A stretch of 64,000 nucleotides of DNA, from NCBI GenBank assembly GCA_024275485.1, contig JAJRZA010000002.1:18034-82033 (forward strand), in the 5' to 3' direction. Both the position numbers and the translations under genes were made by a program. This DNA comes from Candidatus Krumholzibacteriota bacterium (lineage in GTDB: Bacteria; Krumholzibacteriota; Krumholzibacteriia; LZORAL124-64-63). Below, one piece after another: positions 1-8,116 of this stretch. The notes under the pieces were generated by a model, which searched no databases, was not told the DNA's origin, and saw only the letters and a list, made by a program, of their open reading frames with translations. Every line of letters starts with the position of its first letter. Positions within the stretch are counted from its first letter, which is position 1.

Positions 1-594
1 CGCGAACGTCAGGGCATGATCCTGGCCAATACGGTCGAAGTTGTTCAGGAATCCGAAGGTGCTCGTCTCTATCGTGAGAAAACCTGCAACACCTGCCATG
101 GCCAGAACGGCATCAAGCCTCTTCTGCCCAGTTATCCTGTGATCGCCCAGCAGGGTGAGCAGTACGCCCTTCAGCAAATGTTGGACATCAAGAGCGGTGC
201 TCGGTCCGCGGGGCAGTCAGCTGCCATGAAACCCATCGTCCAGGATGTGACAGACGAAGAATTCGCCATCCTGGCAACATTTATCGCCACGGAACTGGGT
301 CAGGGCAAGGCCATCGGTGGCGGCAATCCCGATGAGAATTCCCCGGGGGGGAAACTTTTCAAATCCAAAACCTGTGTGGCATGCCATGGCAAAGACGGCA
401 AAACACCTATCCTAAAGGCATACCCCAAGATCGCAGGACATGGCGCCGAATATGCCAAGCTGCAAATGCTGGACATCAAACACGGCAAGCGGGACAACAG
501 CAAGGCTGTGCTGGGTATGAAGGGTATCATGCACCTGGTTTCCGAAGAGGAAATCGCTCTGCTGGCTGATTACATTGCTTCGTTGCCCCGGTAA
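1..594 (+). CDS. Diheme cytochrome c (c4/c553-like), 5'-partial
   Basis: The frame is open from the first base, so the N-terminus (probably with the export signal) lies outside the window; an internal ATG at 16 is unlikely to be the true start. The 197 visible residues hold two similar halves, each with a haem c motif (CNTCH and CVACH), a YP-x-IA segment, an LQQMLDIK or LQMLDIK helix and a later Met (MKP, MKG) that could be the sixth iron ligand. This is the c4-type diheme architecture, usually a periplasmic electron carrier. It lies just upstream of a second diheme cytochrome and the nos genes, so electron transfer to nitrous oxide reductase is the likely job, by inference from context. Confidence 0.85.
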   Translation, partial: RERQGMILANTVEVVQESEGARLYREKTCNTCHGQNGIKPLLPSYPVIAQQGEQYALQQMLDIKSGARSAGQSAAMKPIVQDVTDEEFAILATFIATELGQGKAIGGGNPDENSPGGKLFKSKTCVACHGKDGKTPILKAYPKIAGHGAEYAKLQMLDIKHGKRDNSKAVLGMKGIMHLVSEEEIALLADYIASLPR

Positions 595-679
595 TTGCAG
601 TCCAGCCAACGAAATGTTTTTGTTCGTTAGACAGAAATGGGCTTCGTGCGCGAAGCCTGACCAACCCCGAGGAGATGTC

Positions 680-1399
680 ATGAAGAAGATCTGGATGATC
701 AACGCCCTATTGGTCATGATTCTGGCCGCTTCGGTCGGCCTGGCCGAAGATCCCGTCTGGAACGCCGAAGGTGGTGAAAAAGAAGAAGCCATGCACCTGG
801 AACCCAATCTGGAAAATGGTCGCGACGTTTATGAAGTATGCGCCGCTTGTCACCTGACCGAAGGTTGGGGCACCAAGGAAGGCACCTTTCCGCAATTGGC
901 CGGGCAGCATGTCCGGGTGGCCATCAAGCAGTTGGCTGATATCCGCGCCTTGAATAGGGATAACCCCACCATGTATCCTTTCGCACTACCAGAAGCCATT
1001 GGTGGGCCACAGTCTCTGGCTGATGTCTCAGCTTACATTGCCCAGTTGCCCATGAATCCGGACAACGGCAAAGGTGTGGGAGAAGTTGGCAGCCCTGAGT
1101 TCGAAAAAGGCAAAAAGCTTTATGCTGACAACTGCACCGAGTGCCACGGCCTAACTGGTTATGGAATTGAAGAGAAATTCTTCCCCCGCATCCAGGGCCA
1201 GCACTACAACTACATGCTGCGTCAGTTCGAGTGGATCCGCGACGGCAAGCGCCGCAACGCCAACCCCGACATGGTCAAGCAGATCGTCGGTTTCAGCGAT
1301 GAAGACATGCGCAACGTGATCAACTACGTTTCCCGCATTGAGGTGCCCAAAGAAGACCTGGCTCCTTCGGTTGATTGGCTGAACCCGGACTTCGACTAG
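680..1399 (+). CDS. Diheme cytochrome c, periplasmic
   Basis: A 239-residue protein with an N-terminal signal peptide (MKK, hydrophobic core, cut near GLA-ED). Two haem attachment motifs (CAACH and CTECH) each begin a cytochrome c domain, and each is followed by a FP-x-(L/I)-x-GQH segment. The start at 680 is chosen because GAGGAG lies 7 bases upstream and the signal peptide begins there; the frame extends further 5' but without a signal. It follows the other diheme cytochrome by 85 bases and precedes the nosB-like gene. Probable role: electron carrier between the quinol-linked NosGH module and NosZ (inference from the clade II nos cluster layout). Confidence 0.88.
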   Translation: MKKIWMINALLVMILAASVGLAEDPVWNAEGGEKEEAMHLEPNLENGRDVYEVCAACHLTEGWGTKEGTFPQLAGQHVRVAIKQLADIRALNRDNPTMYPFALPEAIGGPQSLADVSAYIAQLPMNPDNGKGVGEVGSPEFEKGKKLYADNCTECHGLTGYGIEEKFFPRIQGQHYNYMLRQFEWIRDGKRRNANPDMVKQIVGFSDEDMRNVINYVSRIEVPKEDLAPSVDWLNPDFD

Positions 1400-1503
1400 A
1401 CATCCCCTGGGCCGGGTTGCCAATGCGCCGACCCGGCCTCTTGGCTTTTTCCATGGAATCAGGCTTTTTCGTCCTTGGTGGAAGAAGGAAGAAGGGTATA
1501 GGA

Positions 1504-2799
1504 ATGAACGCGAAAAGCGGCAAAATGATTCTCAGCAGCATACTGATCGTGATGGCGATCGGTTTGCTTTTTCCCATATACAACGCACCTGTTTGGTGGG
1601 TCTCCCTTGAGGCGCCACAGTATCCGAAAGAAGCTTTTCCTGACGGTGTCCGCATTCTCTTTCACCTGAATGGAGTTTTCAGCGGCTGCGAAAAAGTGGA
1701 GAAAACTGAAATTACCGAAGACGAAGCCCTCGACTGTGTGCACGAAATGGATACCATCAATCATTATGTGGGGATGTATCCCATCGCCTCGGGCGGTCCG
1801 GTGGAATTGTTCTTCTCCATCTTTTTGCTGGCCCTGGTCGGGGTCATGTTGTTGGCTTACATGTGCGTGAGGCCCCTCATAAGAACCGGCATCATGGTGG
1901 TGGGTTTTGGCGCCCTGGCGGTATTCATGGGCATGTCCTGGTTGGGCAACGACGGCTTGAATCTGCTCAGCAACAATTACCTCAATGGCCGCATCACCGT
2001 CATCGGTGAAGAAGCCTCCGATGTGAATGACAAGGCAGCCTCTGCCACCGATGAGCAGCTGGCTTCTCTGAAAGCTGCTTTGGGTGAAGGCGGAGTTGAT
2101 TTGCCTGAGGGCGTGGATGCCCTGGCGGCTCTGAAGGCTTCCCAGGCCGGTGAAGACGTTGAAGTGGCTGAAATTGACGAATCCGCATCCGCCGATGAAT
2201 CCGCCCCAACTCAAGACGAAGCACAGTCGGGAAATTCCACCTCCAATATGTCAGGCAAGGATCTTAGCATTGCCTACTTTGAGGAAGCGTTCACCGAGTA
2301 TCAAAAACGGTTTCCCGATGGGGGCGAAGAATGGAACGGCAGTGGGATTCAATTTCTTCCTTGGCACTATGAAAAGAGCCTTGGCAAGTACTTCCGTGAC
2401 CAGGCTGTGCTGGCACCAATGGTGGCCAAAATCAAGACTGCCGGGAACATTGTTTTCTGGGGTTTGCTGGTGATCATGGTTTTCCTTGTGGTGATGGCTC
2501 GCAAGCCCCAAGGCATCTTCAACTGGACGTTGATTCTGGTTCCCATGGGTCTTCCGGTGTACTTCATCATAGAATACGTGTCCTGGTTGTGGTGGTACGG
2601 CCATAACATGAGCACAATGGGGGCTTTCAGCCTCAAGCCTTTCACACCCACCGCCTTTGGTCAGGGTAAAGTCGCCCAGTTCACCACCAACTCGTATCCC
2701 GACACCGGGTTCTGGTTGATCGTGTTGTTCGCGGTGCTCCTGGGTGTGGCGGCTTATTTGCGCAAACAGGAACAAGATAGTGCTGAAACCAACCAATAG
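1504..2799 (+). CDS. nosB: NosB-like integral membrane protein of the nos cluster
   Basis: A 431-residue membrane protein with a hydrophobic N-terminal segment, further membrane segments around residues 95-150, and a C-terminal group around residues 310-425. A hydrophilic stretch of roughly 70 residues rich in Asp, Glu, Ala and Ser (about 2020-2240) sits between them. In atypical (clade II, Wolinella-type) nos operons a membrane protein of unknown function, NosB, precedes NosD; position and topology fit that family, though I rely on synteny more than motifs. The start at 1504 follows an AGAAGGGTATAGGA ribosome-binding region. The C-terminus overlaps nosD by 20 bases. The acidic linker may be a variable insertion. 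Confidence 0.62.
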   Translation: MNAKSGKMILSSILIVMAIGLLFPIYNAPVWWVSLEAPQYPKEAFPDGVRILFHLNGVFSGCEKVEKTEITEDEALDCVHEMDTINHYVGMYPIASGGPVELFFSIFLLALVGVMLLAYMCVRPLIRTGIMVVGFGALAVFMGMSWLGNDGLNLLSNNYLNGRITVIGEEASDVNDKAASATDEQLASLKAALGEGGVDLPEGVDALAALKASQAGEDVEVAEIDESASADESAPTQDEAQSGNSTSNMSGKDLSIAYFEEAFTEYQKRFPDGGEEWNGSGIQFLPWHYEKSLGKYFRDQAVLAPMVAKIKTAGNIVFWGLLVIMVFLVVMARKPQGIFNWTLILVPMGLPVYFIIEYVSWLWWYGHNMSTMGAFSLKPFTPTAFGQGKVAQFTTNSYPDTGFWLIVLFAVLLGVAAYLRKQEQDSAETNQ

Positions 2800-4093
2800 C
2801 CTTCTGCCTGGAATACTTATTCTGGGTTTGTTGATAAGTCTGCCATCGATGGCATCGGCAGGCTTACCGTCTTTTCAGGCACTCGTGGATGCAACCGAAG
2901 AAAACGGCACCCTAACACCGGAGGCGGGAACTTACGCCGGCCCGGTTTATATCGATTTTCCCATCACCATCGACGGCTCAGCCGGTGTGACCATCGATGC
3001 CCAGGGCAAGGGCTCGGTCGTCTACCTGGAGAGCGATGGCGTCACCCTCAAGAATTTGCGCCTGATCAACTCGGGTAATTCCCACAATGATTTGGATTCC
3101 GGCGTCCAGGTGCGCGGCAATTTCAACATCATCAGGGATTGTGAAATCCTCAACTGCCTCTTCGGTATTGATTTGCAGCAGTGCGAATTCTGCATCGTCA
3201 AGCGCAACAAGATCAACAGCAAGGACAAGGATCTGGGGCAGCGGGGCGACTCGGTGCGGCTTTGGTACAGCTTCCACAACAAGGTCCAGGACAACGAGTG
3301 TTTTGATACCCGTGATATGGTGGTATGGTACAGCTCGAACAATGAAATCACCGGTAACACCGGCAGGAACAGTCGTTACTCCCTGCACTTCATGTATTCC
3401 AAATTCAACCTGGTGGAGAACAACAGCTACTTCAACAATACGGTGGGCATTTTTCTGATGTACAGCGACGGTCTTGTGATTCGCAACAACATCATTGCCC
3501 ACGCGGCGGGGCCCACGGGTATCGGCATCGGCTTCAAGGAAACCAGCGAGTTGATCATCGACGGCAATACGGTGATGTACTGCGCCAGCGGTTTTTATAT
3601 CGATGTCTCACCCTACCAGCCGGACACCATCAATCATTTCGAAAACAATATTTTGGCCTACAACGGTATCGGTATTCGCTTCCTGAACGATTGGACGGGC
3701 AGCTGGTTCATGGACAACCAGTTTATCGACAACCTGACGCAGATTTTTGTGGGAGGCGGCAAGACCGCCAATCGAAACGTCTGGGAAGGCAACTACTGGA
3801 GCGACTACACCGGATTCGATCTGGACAAGGACGGGGTGGGCGATACACCCCACGAAATTTATTCCTACGCAGATCGGATTTGGCGCGACAGTCCCTATTG
3901 CCAGTTTTTCAAGGGCTCCCCTTTGCTGGAAACCCTGGATTTTCTGGAGCGGCTGGTGCCCTTATCCGAACCGGATCTTCTGATCCGGGACAAGGCGCCG
4001 CTAATGCGGAAGGAGGAGGCGAGGACAATCCTGAAATTGGAGTCGGAAAATATTCTGGATCTTTTGTCCTCGGTTGATGATGGGAAACACTGA
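2780..4093 (+). CDS. nosD: NosD, periplasmic copper-maturation beta-helix protein
   Basis: A 437-residue exported right-handed beta-helix protein with the many short N-x-I, GI and NN repeats of the NosD/carbohydrate-binding (CASH) family. A GTG start at 2780 gives a clean signal peptide ending near MASA; AGGAA lies upstream inside nosB. NosD is needed for maturation of the copper site of N2O reductase and works with the NosFY transporter in the periplasm (established for typical nos systems). The C-terminus carries the pattern GSP-LLE-TLDFLERLVP, which also occurs in the second copy at 8117-9343. It overlaps nosB upstream and nosG downstream, so translation is probably coupled. Confidence 0.9.
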   Translation: MLKPTNSLLPGILILGLLISLPSMASAGLPSFQALVDATEENGTLTPEAGTYAGPVYIDFPITIDGSAGVTIDAQGKGSVVYLESDGVTLKNLRLINSGNSHNDLDSGVQVRGNFNIIRDCEILNCLFGIDLQQCEFCIVKRNKINSKDKDLGQRGDSVRLWYSFHNKVQDNECFDTRDMVVWYSSNNEITGNTGRNSRYSLHFMYSKFNLVENNSYFNNTVGIFLMYSDGLVIRNNIIAHAAGPTGIGIGFKETSELIIDGNTVMYCASGFYIDVSPYQPDTINHFENNILAYNGIGIRFLNDWTGSWFMDNQFIDNLTQIFVGGGKTANRNVWEGNYWSDYTGFDLDKDGVGDTPHEIYSYADRIWRDSPYCQFFKGSPLLETLDFLERLVPLSEPDLLIRDKAPLMRKEEARTILKLESENILDLLSSVDDGKH

Positions 4094-4928
4094 TAAAAAA
4101 GCGGCTAAAAAAGCGAACCCCAGAGGACGCCGGGAATTCCTGCGCACCATTGCCATGACAGCCGGTTTGGCCGGCGCGGCCATGCTGGGTCTTGTGCCCG
4201 TGGTTCGAGGGTGGGTCAACCGACAACGCCCCCCGGGAGCACTGGCGGAAAAAGAGTTTCTTGCTTCCTGTATCAAGTGTGGCCAGTGCGTTCAGGTGTG
4301 TCCTGTGGAAGCCATCCACCTGGCCGATATTGACGATGGTTTTGGTGTGGGCACCCCCTTTATCGACTCGCGTAAACAGGCCTGTGATTTTTCCTGTGAC
4401 GGTTTGCAGTGTGTTCTGGCCTGTCCCACCGGAGCCCTGACCCACCAAATCAATTATTCTCACCAATCGGATATGGCCACGGCGGTTGTTGTTCGGCCGG
4501 ACAAGTGTTTGGCCGTGCGTGGCAAAGGTTTCAAAGGATTGGCTCGTGGAGCCGATTTCAAGGGTAAGCTGCGCTTCGACCATATCGATCGCTGGAATCC
4601 ACAGAATTTGAACGATCACCGATTCGACCTGGAACTGTGCGATCTGTGTGTGCGGCAGTGTCCCATCGAAATCCGCATCTCCCAGTGCGAAGCAGGGAAT
4701 CCCCCTTCGGGCGATGAAAACCAGTGTCCCCCCCTGCCCGCGATCCGGTTGGTGGAAACAGGTGAATTCGAAGGACGCAAAACCTTTGCGCCCGAAATCC
4801 TGGCTGGTTGTGTTGGCTGTGGTGTCTGCGAAATGATCTGTCCGGTGGAACCGGCGGTTATCGTGATGGACAGCAGCGTGCGGGGCGAACCCATCAAGGT
4901 TCGTGTCGGAAATGGGGTGACCTCATGA
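4077..4928 (+). CDS. nosG: NosG, Tat-exported polyferredoxin (NapG family)
   Basis: A 283-residue protein with a twin-arginine signal (RREFL at about residues 18-22 followed by a hydrophobic stretch) and four cysteine clusters for [4Fe-4S] centres: CIKCGQCVQVCP, a CDFSC...CVLACP group, CDLCVRQCP and CVGCGVCEMICP. This matches NapG/NosG, which with NapH/NosH is thought to move electrons from menaquinol to periplasmic cytochromes. ATG codons at 4077 and 4080 and a TTG at 4074 are all possible starts; 4077 is chosen. It overlaps nosD by 17 bases and nosH by 4 (ATGA). Confidence 0.9.
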   Translation: MMGNTDKKAAKKANPRGRREFLRTIAMTAGLAGAAMLGLVPVVRGWVNRQRPPGALAEKEFLASCIKCGQCVQVCPVEAIHLADIDDGFGVGTPFIDSRKQACDFSCDGLQCVLACPTGALTHQINYSHQSDMATAVVVRPDKCLAVRGKGFKGLARGADFKGKLRFDHIDRWNPQNLNDHRFDLELCDLCVRQCPIEIRISQCEAGNPPSGDENQCPPLPAIRLVETGEFEGRKTFAPEILAGCVGCGVCEMICPVEPAVIVMDSSVRGEPIKVRVGNGVTS

Positions 4929-5902
4929 GACTGCTGATTGATTCACTGGCGGTACTTTTTGGTGCTGTACCCCGTCGGGCCGAACCGGAAGAATATTCCG
5001 AAGCGGCCAAGGCCCATCATGAGCTTCGCAACCAGAAGCGTACGCCTGAAGAACGGGAACACATCAAGGCCGACCGCCGCCACAAGGCCGCCCAGCCAAA
5101 AACCTGGCGTATCCGCCGCTGGATCGTATTAGTAGTGGTCAACCTGATTTTTGTCCTGTCCTACAGGTTTGATGTCCAGTTGGTGGAAGGAGCCTGGACC
5201 GGGTCGCGGTTTGTGGGTTTTCACCTGGCCGATTTGAATGCCGCCCTGCAGGTCATGCTGGCTTACAAGCAGGTGCTGATCAATCTGATGATCGGCATCG
5301 TCACCATATTTGTGGGTTGGTGGCTGCTAGGTGGCCGCACCTTCTGCTCCTGGGTGTGCCCTTACCATTTGCTGGGGGAGTGGGCGGAAATACTTCACCT
5401 GAAATTGGCCAAGAAGGGCTGGGTCAAGCATCATGACTTTGATCGGCGCGGCCGTTTGTGGCTGTGGTTGATCTTTGCCGGGCTCGCTTTTCTAACCGGC
5501 TTCACCGTATATGAAACCATCTCCCCCACCGGTATTCTCAGTCGGGCGTTGATTTACGGGCCGGGAGTGGCAATGCTCTGGGTTGTGGCACTCTTGCTGT
5601 TCGAGGTTTTCTACTCTCGACGTTTCTGGTGCCGTTATGCCTGTCCCATTGGCCTGACTTACGGTCTGGTCGGCTCCATTTCACCTTTGAAGGTGGTTCA
5701 CGATGCCAGCAAATGCTTCCACGACGGTGCTTGCCGCGCAGTTTGCATGGTTCCACATGTGCTGGAACCCACACGAAAAGGCCATGCGTTCGAGATGAAA
5801 ACCGCTCTCGGTGCCGATTGCACCCGCTGCGCCCGCTGTATCGACGCCTGTCCAACCAATGCCCTCGGCTTTCAGTTCAAAGCGATAGGAAAACCCAAGT
5901 GA
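4925..5902 (+). CDS. nosH: NosH, membrane quinol-oxidising ferredoxin protein (NapH family)
   Basis: A 325-residue integral membrane protein. A charged cytoplasmic N-terminus of about 65 residues is followed by several membrane helices, two CxxxCP motifs (CSWVCPYH and CRYACPIG), and a C-terminal pair of 4Fe-4S motifs (CFHDGACRAVC and CTRCARCIDACP). This is the NapH/NosH/RdxA layout; NapH-type proteins oxidise menaquinol and pass electrons to NapG/NosG. The ATG at 4925 overlaps the nosG stop as ATGA, and its own stop overlaps the nosF GTG, so the genes are translationally coupled. The N-terminal extension is longer than I would expect for a minimal NapH. Confidence 0.9.
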   Translation: MRLLIDSLAVLFGAVPRRAEPEEYSEAAKAHHELRNQKRTPEEREHIKADRRHKAAQPKTWRIRRWIVLVVVNLIFVLSYRFDVQLVEGAWTGSRFVGFHLADLNAALQVMLAYKQVLINLMIGIVTIFVGWWLLGGRTFCSWVCPYHLLGEWAEILHLKLAKKGWVKHHDFDRRGRLWLWLIFAGLAFLTGFTVYETISPTGILSRALIYGPGVAMLWVVALLLFEVFYSRRFWCRYACPIGLTYGLVGSISPLKVVHDASKCFHDGACRAVCMVPHVLEPTRKGHAFEMKTALGADCTRCARCIDACPTNALGFQFKAIGKPK

Positions 5903-6753
5903 TTCGTTTGGAGAACCTGAAAAAATCATTCCGCGGCACCGAGGTGCTCAAGGGATTGGACCTGGAGATCATTCAGGGGGACCGCATTGCCCTGGTGGGC
6001 TCCAACGGTGCCGGCAAGACCACCATGATCCGTTGTCTGCTGGGTGAATACACCTATGAAGGCACGATCCTGGTGAACGGCCTGATACCCCGCCAAAACC
6101 GGCGCGAAGTGCTCAAACGCATCGGTTTTGTGCCGCAGTTGCCTCCACCGTTGAAGATGACCGTCAGCCAGTTGCTGGATTTTTCATCGCAAATCTGCGA
6201 CAGCGATCCTCGACGAATGACCGACCTCATCGACCAACTGGGCTTGTCCATGGATGACATGAAGAACCGGCCTTTCAACAAACTCTCCGGTGGTGAAAAA
6301 CAGAAAATCCTGATCAGCATTGCCCTGGGCCGCGATACCGATCTTTTGGTCCTGGACGAACCTGCGGCCAACCTGGATCCGGCGGCCCGTCAGGTCTTCT
6401 TTGCCATGCTGGCCGAGCGTCTTGAAAAAACTTCCATGATCATTTCCAGTCACCGTTTGGATGAAGTGTCGGCGTTGGTCAACCGGGTGGTTGAGATGGA
6501 CCGTGGGCGCATCGTCCTGAACGACCATGTGGCCGATCGCACCGAAATGGCCAGTGTCCTGGACTGCGAAATCGAGTTGCACGAAGCGGACGCGGCTTTT
6601 GCCAAAACCGTGCAGACCTGGGATTTTCAGGCGGCGGAAGATGGTGTGACTTGGCGCGGCAAGGTGGCCGGTCCCGACCGTTTGCGCTTCCTGGGTATGC
6701 TGTCGCGCTATACCGGGTTGCTCAAGGGAATCGAAATGAAAGAGAAAAACTGA
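5899..6753 (+). CDS. nosF: NosF, ABC transporter ATPase
   Basis: A 284-residue ABC ATPase. Walker A (GSNGAGKTT) is at residues 34-42, the Q-loop region near VPQLPP, the signature LSGGEKQK near residue 127, Walker B LLVLDEP near 144, and the switch His in SSHRLDE. With NosY it forms the transporter that, together with NosD, supports Cu-S cluster assembly in N2O reductase. The start is GTG at 5899, overlapping the nosH stop by four bases (GTGA); the much longer open frame upstream is only a shadow inside nosH. The stop overlaps the nosL ATG by one base. Confidence 0.9.
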   Translation: MIRLENLKKSFRGTEVLKGLDLEIIQGDRIALVGSNGAGKTTMIRCLLGEYTYEGTILVNGLIPRQNRREVLKRIGFVPQLPPPLKMTVSQLLDFSSQICDSDPRRMTDLIDQLGLSMDDMKNRPFNKLSGGEKQKILISIALGRDTDLLVLDEPAANLDPAARQVFFAMLAERLEKTSMIISSHRLDEVSALVNRVVEMDRGRIVLNDHVADRTEMASVLDCEIELHEADAAFAKTVQTWDFQAAEDGVTWRGKVAGPDRLRFLGMLSRYTGLLKGIEMKEKN

Positions 6754-7217
6754 TGCGGTTCTTCAGGATGCAGGGGCTGTTCTTGGTATTGGGGTTTGTT
6801 CTGGTGGGGTTTGCCCTGACCGGTTGCTCCCAAAAGCCCAAAACAGGACCGGAAAAAGTTCGCTGGGACCGGGTCATGTGTGAGCGCTGCATCATGGTTG
6901 TCAGCGACCACAATTATTCTGCCCAGGTCCGGGGTGGACCCGTCGGGAAAAAGACCAAGGTCTATTTCTTTGACGACCTGGGCTGTGCCGTGTTGTGGCT
7001 CGACGTGCAACCGTGGCTCGATGATCCGCGTACGGAAATCTGGGTCACTGATCATTCGGACGGCACCTGGCTCGATGCGGAAAAATGTTATTTCAGCAAG
7101 GGCCACATCACACCCATGGACTTCGAGTTGGGTGCCCAAACCAATGCCGATTCCGGGACACTCAATTACCAACAGGCGCAGCAGCACATTCGCACTCGCG
7201 AACAGCAGGCTCACTAA
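6753..7217 (+). CDS. nosL: NosL-like copper-binding lipoprotein
   Basis: A 154-residue lipoprotein with the lipobox LTGC (Cys25). Near the N-terminus it has MCERCIM (Met42, Cys43, Cys46, Met48), the copper-binding motif type of the NosL family. Later segments such as KVYFFDDLGC and the WVTDHSDGTWLDA region are also NosL-like. NosL is an outer-membrane or periplasmic copper chaperone that delivers Cu(I) to NosZ or NosD (known for the family). It starts on the base that ends the nosF stop codon and is followed after 19 bases by nosY. Here nosL sits between nosF and nosY, an order different from the Wolinella cluster as I recall it. Confidence 0.88.
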   Translation: MRFFRMQGLFLVLGFVLVGFALTGCSQKPKTGPEKVRWDRVMCERCIMVVSDHNYSAQVRGGPVGKKTKVYFFDDLGCAVLWLDVQPWLDDPRTEIWVTDHSDGTWLDAEKCYFSKGHITPMDFELGAQTNADSGTLNYQQAQQHIRTREQQAH

Positions 7218-7236
7218 CGAAGGGTTGGATAGGCCG

Positions 7237-8064
7237 ATGAAACAACTGATGCAACTGGCCCGGGCCGATATTGGTGAATCCCTGCGAGCCCGCTGGTTTC
7301 TGGTCTACACCCTGGTTTTTGGCGGGGTGATGGTGGGTCTGTTTATTTCCGGCCTCACCGAATCGCGGGTGATGGGTTTCACGGGCTTGTCCAGATTGCT
7401 GGTAACCTACCTGCAGATCACCATGGCCATCCTGCCGATATTCATGCTGATCACCACGGTGCGCTCCGTCGTCGGCGACCGTGAGGCCGGGGTTTTCGAG
7501 TACATCCTGTCGCTGCCGGTGAGCATCGGCGCCTGGTATTGGGGCAAGTTGGCGGGACGTTTTCTGGTAGTCTTCTTGCCGGTGTTTGGGGCCATGATAT
7601 TGGCTGTTGTATTCGGCGTGGTCAAAGGGGTGGCCATTCCCTGGTTCCAGGTTCTGTTTTACACGGGGTTGTTGGCGTCTTTGGCCTGGTGTTTCCTGGG
7701 TATCGGCATGTTGATTTCCACCTTGTCGCGCTCCACTGATGTGGCCCAGGGAGGGGCTTTTATTACCTGGCTGGTCCTGTTACTGTTTTTGGATCTTATT
7801 TTGTTGGCTGTCTTGATCAAGGAAGGCTTGCCGCCTGAGGGAGCTATTGCCATTTCGCTGGCCAACCCGCTGCAGTCTTTTCGCACCGCTTCGATGCTTT
7901 TGTTTGATCCTCAATTGGTTCTTTTGGGACCTTCAGCCTATGTGATTCTGGATAATTTCGGCCGTAGCTGGTATTTGGTTTGGGCCATGGTTTATCCGAT
8001 TTTTGTCGGGTTGGGGTGTGCCGGGCTGGGGTTCTGGATTTTTAAAAGGGGGGATTATTCCTAG
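7237..8064 (+). CDS. nosY: NosY, ABC-2 type permease
   Basis: A 275-residue integral membrane protein with about six hydrophobic segments and the cytoplasmic RSVVGDREAGVFEYILSLP stretch typical of ABC-2 permeases of the NosY type, where an amphipathic coupling region follows the second helix. It pairs with NosF. The start at 7237 is the first ATG after nosL and leads straight into a short hydrophilic segment and first membrane helix; the longer open frame upstream overlaps nosL and is not credible. It is the last gene of the plus-strand nos cluster and converges on the second nosD-like gene. Confidence 0.9.
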   Translation: MKQLMQLARADIGESLRARWFLVYTLVFGGVMVGLFISGLTESRVMGFTGLSRLLVTYLQITMAILPIFMLITTVRSVVGDREAGVFEYILSLPVSIGAWYWGKLAGRFLVVFLPVFGAMILAVVFGVVKGVAIPWFQVLFYTGLLASLAWCFLGIGMLISTLSRSTDVAQGGAFITWLVLLLFLDLILLAVLIKEGLPPEGAIAISLANPLQSFRTASMLLFDPQLVLLGPSAYVILDNFGRSWYLVWAMVYPIFVGLGCAGLGFWIFKRGDYS

Positions 8065-8116
8065 CAGGCGGTTGAAATCAGTTGATGGGCACCGTTGGTG
8101 GTTCAAATCCTGATTT

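Noticed and set aside
8090..8115. GGTTCAAATCC, which looks like a tRNA T-loop, between nosY and the second nosD
   Set aside because: The T-stem does not pair (two of five positions), and no anticodon or acceptor arm is found around it.
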